Shown: positions 55,760 through 64,000 of the stretch, in pieces
Layout of the letters: each line of letters opens with the position of its first letter
Numbering within the stretch: the stretch's first letter is position 1
Source of the DNA: Aquilaria yunnanensis
Taxonomy: Eukaryota > Streptophyta > Magnoliopsida > Malvales > Thymelaeaceae
Direction of reading: 5' to 3'
DNA length: 64,000 nucleotides
Assembly (NCBI GenBank): GCA_039654915.1
Contig: CM077595.1
Coordinates: forward strand, 92,917,501-92,981,500
Made by a program: the position numbers and the translations under genes
Notes under the pieces: generated by a model
What the model was told of the DNA's origin: nothing
Database searches by the model: none
What the model saw: only the letters and a program-made list of their open reading frames with translations

Positions 55760-58700
55760 ATGTCCGCCTCTCTCGCTGAAACCTACGCCTGCGCCCCCTC
55801 CACGGAGCGCGGCCGTGGGATCTTGATCTCCGGCCACCCCAAGTACAACTCCGTTCTCTACTGCAATGGCCGATCTGTCATCATCCGCTACCTCGACGAC
55901 CCCCTCCGCGTCGCCGTCTACGGCGACCACGCATACCCCGTCACTGTCGCCCGCTACTCCCCAAACGGAGAGTGGATCGCCTCCGCCGACGTCTCCGGCA
56001 CTGTCCGCATCTGGGGGGTCCACAACGACTTTGTCTTGAAGAATGAGTTCAAGGTGCTCTCCGGTAGGATCGACGATCTCCAGTGGTCTCCTGATTGCTT
56101 GCGGATCGTCGCCTGTGGTGATGGGAAAGGAAAGTCTTTCGTTCGTGCCTTTGCGTGAGTGAGAACAAGAAATGGCATTCCTTTTTAGGATAAGAATTTG
56201 GAGTATTCTTGATGTCTAAGTTTTTAACATCTGATTCTTATTATTTATGTTACTTCGAATGTGATGTTAGGTGGGACTCGGGGAACACTATTGGGGACTT
56301 TGATGGGCACTCGAAGCGGGTTTTGAGCTGTGATTTTAAGCCCACCAGACCCTTTAGGATTGCGACTTGTGGCGAGGATTTCAACGTTAACTTTTATGAA
56401 GGCCCTCCTTTTAAGTTCAAATTATCACACAGGTACATATCTTCGTGTTGGCAATTTGGATTTGTATGTTTGAATTTAGTGATTGAAACTAAGAGGGTAC
56501 TAGATCTGCTTGGTGATATAGGGATCATACAAACTTCGTGAACTGCTTAAGGTTCGCCTCCGATGGGAGCAAATTTATAACTGTGAGCTCAGATAAGAAA
56601 GGTATACTGTATGATGGGAAGACAGCTGAGAAGATTGGGGAGTTGTCATCCGAAGGTGGACACACTGGCAGCATCTATGCTGTTAGCTGGAGTCCTGATA
56701 GTAAACAAGTAAATATAATTCTCAGTGCCATCAGCTCTTCTTTTTCATTGCCTTTTCATCGAGGAATATTTACTAAATGCAGCATTGCTTTTGATCTTTT
56801 ACCTATTTCTTCATCCTTTTATGGAAGTTCTGTGATGGAAGAGTTATCGGCATTTGTCACTTGCAAAACATTTTCTTCGGACAAGCTGCTAGTAACCTGC
56901 AGAATAGGATTAAATGTAGTTTAATCAATAAGTCCATTCTAGCCATATGCAATCTGGATGGTGAACATTGGTTGCGTAACAGCTGACTACATTTTTCTAT
57001 GCTTTATTAAGGAAGTGATAGCACATTTATGCGCTTTGGTAGTTAGTGTGCAAGAAGACTGTAACACTTGCTTGCTTTGCCTTGCTAATGTTCAAAATTT
57101 TGAATGACCTGCTTTGTGCCATGGTGGAAGGCAGTGTATTTATTGTCAAAATTCTATTAGTACCTTTTTATTGTGGCTAGGTCCTTTTGCGGTCCAGTTG
57201 TTCTTCCCTTTGGAATTTTCTGTTTCCAGTTTCCAGTTCTATTGTGTCACTTTCTTGCACACGTGCACTTGTAGTCTATTAATGCTTTTTAAGAAATCTT
57301 ACCTTGCAGTTAGTCACTGATTATGGCTTATATTTGCATGTATGTGCATGTCTGTGTCTCTGAGAAAGAGAGGGAGGGAGGAGAGAAACGCGTTGCTTTG
57401 TGCTGCGGACTGCAGTGCAAAAGTATCTGGTTCTTATCTTATGAAAGAAGAGAACCGAGAACTGCGAAATTTGTTTGGTCTGTTATGAAAGATTCAAGAA
57501 TGAGGTGAGAGGTGAATGACTGGACTTATGGAATGTCTGTATGATGGTTGTCATGCATGAAGGTATGGGAGGGAAGTGAGTGAAAAGGTTTTTGGGCAAA
57601 GAGGATAAGACTGGAGGGCAAGTCCATTTCATCTAGAGTATAAATATAGGAAAGGCTCCTGCACCAATATGTCTTTTGGCTGCTGTCTTGACTTCTCCAT
57701 CCCAAATACCCCCTTTTTACATTGTTGCCAAATTCCAGAAAATGCTGCTGCAAGGCACACTCTTCTGAAGCAAGCTGACTGCTCTTGGCCTTTCACGTTC
57801 CTCATAAATCAGTAGTCCACTATCACTGCCCAATTATGCTACTTAAATTGCTCTTCAAACCCATACTCTTACTATTTTCAACTACACCTCCAAGGAGCAT
57901 TCACTCTGAAAGAAGGTATGGTCAAAAGTCTTTCTTCCTCTAGAGCATAATCTGCAAAAATCATCTTTGGTGAAACCTCTGTCATAAAGCCTGCCTTTGA
58001 CTAACAGTTTTCCAAGGCAAGCTAGCCACATGATACATGAATGCTTTGGGATATGTCTACTGCTCCCCTCTAGCTTTCTCCAATGAACTGCACTGGCACT
58101 AGCAGCCTACTTGTACAGTTGTGCTATAGAAAACTATACATATTCATATAGTGCTTCCCATCTCCTGCTTTGCTCTGGTTAGGTCCTTCCATAGCTGTGA
58201 GTCAGATTCTCGGTACTTGACAGCATTCATATTTCTCCCCTTCACATGCGATTTCATATGTTGTACTCTCCCTTGTCTTATCTTCTTCCCACTCACAGGC
58301 TCGGGGATCAACCAAGATGTTTGAATTCAATATTCGCTAAAATCCTGCAATGTTGGTTAAAGTTGAACTTACAGAAGAAAAGGAGATTCAGATTAAAATC
58401 ACCATTGCTGAAAAAGGAAGAAAGACAAGAACATGGAGGAAATGTTCATTTGTTTGATTGTTCCTAGTTCCTACTCTTAGTTTCATGTCTTTCCATTCCT
58501 GAAGCCAGTAACAATGATCATTTAGGTTTTACTTGGAGTTCCTAACAGTTGTTCTTTTTTCATGTTTTTTTCTCTTTTTTCTGGCTTCCTGATGTGGCGA
58601 TGCAGTTTCTTTTACAATGATACTGTAAAATATTTGTTTGGTGTAGAGCATTTTTATTACAGTTCCATCTTTCCTTACATCCTGATCTTTCCCTGATGTT

Positions 58701-61700
58701 GTCAATGATAAAAGGTGGTCACTGCATCAGCTGATAAAACTGCAAAAATATGGGAAATATCTGGTGATGGTAGCGGAAAACTGAAGCGAACATTGGATTG
58801 TCCAGGATCTGGTGGAGTGGAAGATATGCTTGTTGGATGTCTATGGCTGAATGACTTCATCGTTACCGTTTCCCTTGGTGGTATTCTTAATTTGTACTCT
58901 GCAAGTGACCTGGATAAAAGCCCTATAGCATTATCTGGACACATGAAGAATGTAACTGCACTAAGTTTGCTCAGAAGGAGTGAGAAAATGATTTTGTCTG
59001 CGGGTTTTGATGGAGCACTTATTAAATGGGTTCAAGGCATTGGTTACAGTGGTAAACTAGAGAAGAAAGGTAGTTCCCAGATAAAGTGTCTAGCAGCTGT
59101 TGAAGAAGAGATAATTACCTGCGGATATGACAATACGGTAAATACCACAGCTAATGTTTTAATTTCATTATTTTACGTCCTTTTTTTCCTAACTGGCAAT
59201 GATTTAACAGATAATGAAGGAATAGATAGTGCTATGTTCCATAGAGTTTGTTCCCTTTTTCTTTTTTGTTCGTATTGTTATTACTGTGTAATTGCAGATC
59301 GGTCGTGATTTGGTAACTCTGACTTTTCCTTAGTTTTTCCCGTTTGTTTTTCAAATCTCAAAAATTTTTATTTGTCCTTTCTAAATGCTCTTTTTTCTAT
59401 TATTTACTTTGGGAACACTTCATAGAAACTCGCTCTTTTAACCATGGCTTATTCCTCAAATTTGCCACTTAGTTGTCATCAAAGTGTCAATTTCACTGCC
59501 CACTATTTTTTTTTTTTAGTCGAATTTGCCACTCGGTCGATAAAAGAGTGTCAAATTTGACACTATTTGGAAGAAAAACAAATATTCTTTAGAATATTCA
59601 ATTTAGGTAGTTTTATAATCGCCTGATGCTTTTCTATTTTTGGAATTGATGTATAGTTTTTATTCTACACAATTATATGTATCTTGCAAAACAATAATCT
59701 GAATTTTCTTTTAAAAATGTAATATCATGCACATATACAAAGCCTTTACCATTTTGTATGTATGTAAATCTAAATAAATTCCCCAATCAAATAGCTAACA
59801 GGGCTTTGAAACTTGGGACTCGTGTGCATACAGATGCATGGATCCCGTACTTAGCATTTCTCATGATTTCCAGCCAATATTATGATGATCACATCTTTCA
59901 CATAAAATAGCCAGCCAGGGGAGATGGCAAAAAGTTTGTGCCTGTGACTTTACCCGAGAAAGCCTTAGCTAACTAAAACAAGACCTTTTCCCAAACTGTT
60001 TTTCACTGTCGGCTGAACTGGAGCCATTCTTTTTCAAAAGACTGATCTCTATTTATCTGCTTTTGGGGCTCTAGCTGGTCCATTAACTTGTATTAACTTT
60101 TGTCCAAATTTCTAGATCCAAGTCCCCTGGGCTTCTTCAGCATCCAACTTTATGCTGGTCAAAGAAAATTATAGAATTGGGAAGAAATTAAAGCATATTG
60201 TCTATGAATTTCTGTTGACTGGTTTATGATGATTTACATTTGTTGCAGGTATGGAGAGTTCCTCTTCGTGGGGATGAATGTGGTGATGCGGAGCACATTG
60301 ATGTCGGCAGTCAACCAAAGGATTTGAGCCACGCCACTAGTTCCCCAGAGCTGGCTTTAGTTTCAGTTGATTCTGGAGTTGTTTTGTTGAGGGGTCCAAA
60401 AGTAATATCAAATATCAGTCTTGGATTTATTGTGACCGCATCTGCTATGTCACATGATGGAAGTGAAGTGATTGTCGGCGGACAGGATGGTAAGTTGCGC
60501 ATATATTCTGTTTCAGGTGATTCACTAAAAGAAGAAGCAACACTTGAGAAGCATAGGGGTCCCATTAGTGTGATACGCTATTCACCAGATGCTTCAATGA
60601 TTGCCTCAGCTGATCTAAATCGTGAAGCTGTTGTTTGGGACCGTTCTTCAAGAGAGGTAAATTGAATTTGAAGTGTTGGTGTACAATATTCTTTTCTACA
60701 TGCATAGCCTCCCACTCCACACCTCTCCTTTCTTCCTATTGTTCCCCTTTCGCTTGCTTTGTGGATATCATGGTCATTGTTGCGTCAAGGTAGATCTTAG
60801 AATTTGGTGCTATGAACATTTAGCTCATTTGAAACAGATAATTGTGATGATAAAATAATTAAGTTCTTGAGGGATTGTAATGCAAGCATGTTTGGGTATT
60901 TATGTTTAGGGGACAAAGAAAAGAAAAAATGGCAAGTTGTTTGATTGTTTGAAGAAAGGGACCTCATGGAGCTTGTTTACTTGTGAAGAAATTTTCTTTT
61001 TTTTTTTAAAATTCCTCAAAAGAATGTTGTTGCATGTTACATCCCATATGCATGTGGAAAACCTTTCCTTTCTAAAGTCACTTTTGATGATTCTCTTATT
61101 TTTCAAGAAAACTAGAAAGCAATAATCTCCAAATCTACAAAATCTGATAAATTACCATGTGTTTACCATAGAAAAATTAGAAAAGAAACATGAAATATCT
61201 TAAAACCAAAGAATTCCTGACGTACTTTCAGTTTGAGCGTTAAAAAAAGAACAAAAAAGAAAACAAGAAATTTTGGTAAAATAATAGAATGTGATTTCGG
61301 CTTAAACACCTTACTAAAGCCTTTCACTTATCGTCATATTTTTAGGACCTCTCTACTGATTGCATGCCTGATTTGGAAATATTTTAATGCTTCTGATGTT
61401 TTTTTTCCATCATAATATCATCTTTTGCCAAAACTCTTCGTAGATATGTTCAGGTTTGGTTTTGATTGGCACAAGTTTTGTTCCATGGAGTGGCATGTCA
61501 ATGCATAATTCAATAACTTCATGCACAATCGCACACACCCATGATTACAAGTTTGTAGTTATAGAAATGGATTATCTTATGGAAAACTCAGAAGTTGTAT
61601 TAGAGAGCATCAAAGAGGTGTGACCCTTGTACTGAAATACGGGGCTTGAACCTTCAAGGAAGTTAATTTCTCCCACTAGAAGTGGGAAGAGACAAAACCA

Positions 61701-62435
61701 CCTAAATACTTGCCTGCTGTCCACCCAACTTAACACAGCAGCTAAACAGAAGCTCAAAAGCAACAATCAACGAACTACTGAAAGCCAAACATTGCAATAT
61801 AACTTGGTATCAGCTTAGGGTTGCTATGGCTCCTTATTACTCAAGCACTATCTTTCTTGTCCTTGCCTCCAATCTGCTCTTCTTAACATCTGACAGTAAC
61901 ATAGTCAAACCCCTGATGTGATCCCTGACAAAACCAGACACGTATCCAGCCAAACTCAAAGATGTTAGATACAACACTAAAGTTTGTAAGGTGATCGTGA
62001 AAATGACCAAGAGAAATAATTTTTGAACTTATTTCTCAGATGTGACGCTTCAAGTGGGGATAATTTTATGTGCAGTTATATTGCTAGAGGCATTATGAAC
62101 AGTCCATGTAGTAATGCATGACTTACTGTATCCTGCTTTTGATCGGGCTATGTGATTAGATATTTACTTTGTTGCAGGTGAAGCTCAACAACATGTTGTA
62201 CCACACTGCTCGTATAAACTGCCTCGCTTGGTCTCCTGATAACACACTAGTGGCTACTGGATCACTTGATACCTGTTTGATCATCTATGAAATAGGGAAG
62301 CAGGCTTCAAGCCGCGTAACTGTAAAGAATGCTCATCTTGGTGGTGTCTATGGTGTGGCTTTTACTGATGAGCGTACAGTTGTAAGCTCAGGCGAGGATG
62401 CCTGTATTCGTGTATGGAAGGTAGAAGAGCACTGA
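55760..62435 (+). CDS. Actin-interacting protein 1 (WD40-repeat protein), 6 exons
   Basis: Exons 55760-56154, 56271-56432, 56522-56708, 58715-59137, 60249-60656 and 62178-62435 join in frame to 610 residues, the normal AIP1 length. AIP1 works in the cytosol with ADF/cofilin to disassemble actin filaments. It folds as two seven-bladed propellers. WD-type units visible include [20 protein letters not shown] (about 53-80), [20 protein letters not shown] (about 145), [17 protein letters not shown] (about 232-248), [20 protein letters not shown] (exon 5) and [20 protein letters not shown] then [20 protein letters not shown] (exon 6). The N-terminus [19 protein letters not shown] matches plant AIP1, supporting this ATG. 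The splice between exons 2 and 3 splits an Arg codon and restores [13 protein letters not shown]. Exon 1 is much more GC-rich than the rest. Introns 3-5 are 1.1-2.0 kb; no gene was recognised inside them. Confidence 0.95.
56709..58714 (+). other. Intron 3 of AIP1
   Basis: The 2006-bp intron has short open frames but none with coding features. No element ends could be defined. Confidence 0.5.
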
Positions 62436-64000
62436 GACAACGACACAAGGTAAGTTTGGTTTTAGCACATATATCTGGTCAGGTTCAAATGATATGGCAC
62501 GGAGAAATACTGAAGAGGGGAGTGATTTGTAAAGCAGTTTGGTTAAGGCCATGATTTCGGTGTTGGAATGTGAGTTCCGCAATTCGTAAGGTTTGATATA
62601 GAAGTGGTATTGGTGATTTACTGGAAAAGTTGATTATAAAAGATAGGGCAGGTGTTTGTCAACCAACTGCATTTTTTTTTTTTTGAAGAGAAAAACGCGG
62701 CGGGGGGGGAGTTTAAGTTTTGACCAGTGTTTTGGTTTTAGCCTTTAAATGCCAGTTCTTCTACTGGAAATGATGCTTTGTGGATTCTATTTCAAACGGT
62801 TTTGAACAGTTTAAATTATTTTACAATTTGCCATTATAGATTCTTTTCGAGTTCATAACTTATCGTTTCATTAACACCTACTTTTGTTATTGGTCAATGG
62901 TCATATTCTACTTGCAAATGCCTGAATAAGTGGATATAAAACTTTGGAAGACACTATCGCCGTCTCTAACTCCTAAAATAAGTTGGGCGGCAACGTGAGA
63001 AATACATCCAGTGGAATAATGTTCATATGGTAACAGTACGTTTAAACAGGCATCCGTAATTTTTAAAGACCCTTTTGATCGGACGGTCAAGATGTGTAAA
63101 ACAGATTTATGGATCATCAGGAGGCCCTAAAATTATTTGTATTTTGTATGGCAATCTGTTGGTAGTGGCACTCTATATATCTATATGGTAATTGGTAATT
63201 GACTAAAGGGAACAGTTGAAGCTGGAACCGGAGCAGGTCAACACTTGGACTCACAGGCAGGATGTGGTCCTGGCTCTGGCTGGCTCCTGACGCCTGCTGT
63301 GCCTGGCCTTGGATTGAGACGAACGAACCCAATCCACTTAATCATCTGGTCCACGTGATGACCACATGCCTATCCACATAACTTGCACACACTTCCATAT
63401 TCATTCATATAATGTTTTAATGCTGATTCAAGTTTGTATTCCTCTATTCCTTTACATATAAGTATCTACTTATAACCCTTATATTTTGTATCAATACCTC
63501 AGAATACCAAAAAGAAGAAAAAGAAATGAACAAGCCCAATTCTTCTCTACCACACCATCTTTGTAAAAGGAGGGTCATGCTTAGCAAGCAGTTTGTCACT
63601 CGGACGGATTCATATGAGCCTTCCAAATGAACATGAACTCAATTAGAATTCACGGGACATCACTCCATTGAATTTGAAATGCTCGAATTCATCATATCAT
63701 ATGAGTGACAGAGCATTAGCTATAAACCTAAGAATATAACAGCAGCAGGCATTTATATAGAAAAAGAAAGAGAATAAGAAAAATAAAAGAAAAGAAAAAG
63801 CACTCAACGAGCGAGTGTCCCGGACATGGCATGGACATGGCAGTACTTGTCACCTAATTAAATACAGAAGCAGATAAATAAACCATAAAGTAACCGTAAA
63901 AATGTCCAACCCACAGCACCCGGTGTCATCATTGTCCCTAAACAACCCCATTGCCCAATGTCACATTGTCTACTGTGAGCTTTATAAAAAAAAAAAAAAA
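62436..64000. other. 3' flank of AIP1 and intergenic DNA
   Basis: The 3' UTR probably occupies the first few hundred bases; no canonical AATAAA stands out. About 62672-62710 has a T run then a G run (GCGGCGGGGGGGGAG). No further gene was seen up to the window end. Confidence 0.5.

Noticed and set aside
55712..56023. 103-codon minus-strand frame rich in Asp, Gly and Val
   Set aside because: It is antisense to GC-rich exon 1 of AIP1.

Overview
The window is nuclear DNA of a flowering plant, most likely a eudicot. The evidence is strongly AT-rich intergenic DNA, two genes with GT-AG introns whose best relatives are plant proteins, and plant-type transposons (Tat/Ogre-like LTR elements, TRIMs, Mutator-like elements, Stowaway-like MITEs). 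There are no bacterial, organellar or viral features. I cannot name the species.

Only two ordinary host genes are intact, both on the + strand near the right end. The first is an 8-exon secreted cyclophilin of the CYP23 type (48897-52803). The second is a 6-exon actin-interacting protein 1, a WD40 protein of 610 residues (55760-62435). They look unrelated in function: one is a secretory-pathway peptidyl-prolyl isomerase-like protein, the other an actin-filament disassembly cofactor.

The rest is dominated by transposons, and several can be closed to the base by their target-site duplications (TSDs). The largest is a 14.4-kb LTR retrotransposon on the minus strand (9314-23721, TSD ACCCT). It has ~2.5-kb LTRs, a PBS, a PPT and a gag gene but no pol. 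In place of pol it holds an intronless LOG-type (cytokinin-activating phosphoribohydrolase) open frame, an unrecognised 187-codon Cys-motif/basic protein, and several tandem arrays. A broken relative at 4364-5746 carries a piece of the same 187-codon gene, so that gene belongs to the element family. At 32811-35372 an old solo LTR of the same broad type (TSD ATTAA) is itself invaded by a complete TRIM (33017-33722, TSD GTTTT) and a MITE.

Several DNA transposons carry non-transposase DNA. A MULE at 40449-41431 holds a receptor-kinase fragment. A MULE with ~240-bp TIRs sits at 42196-43656 (TSD TAAATAATA). Another MULE at 47765-48746 (TSD AAACTAAAA) sits directly in front of the CYP23 gene. A Harbinger-type element lies at 54096-54813 between the two host genes.

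Layout: 1-9313 MITEs, an LTR-element relic and a strand-asymmetric polypyrimidine/polypurine block; 9314-23721 the gene-carrying retrotransposon; 23722-32810 MITEs, TRIM fragments and a large TIR-bounded region; 32811-35372 the nested solo LTR; 35373-47764 AT-rich DNA with Pack-MULE-like elements; 47765-62435 the two genes with TEs before and between them; 62436-64000 the 3' flank. All boundaries and identities were read by eye; no search was run.
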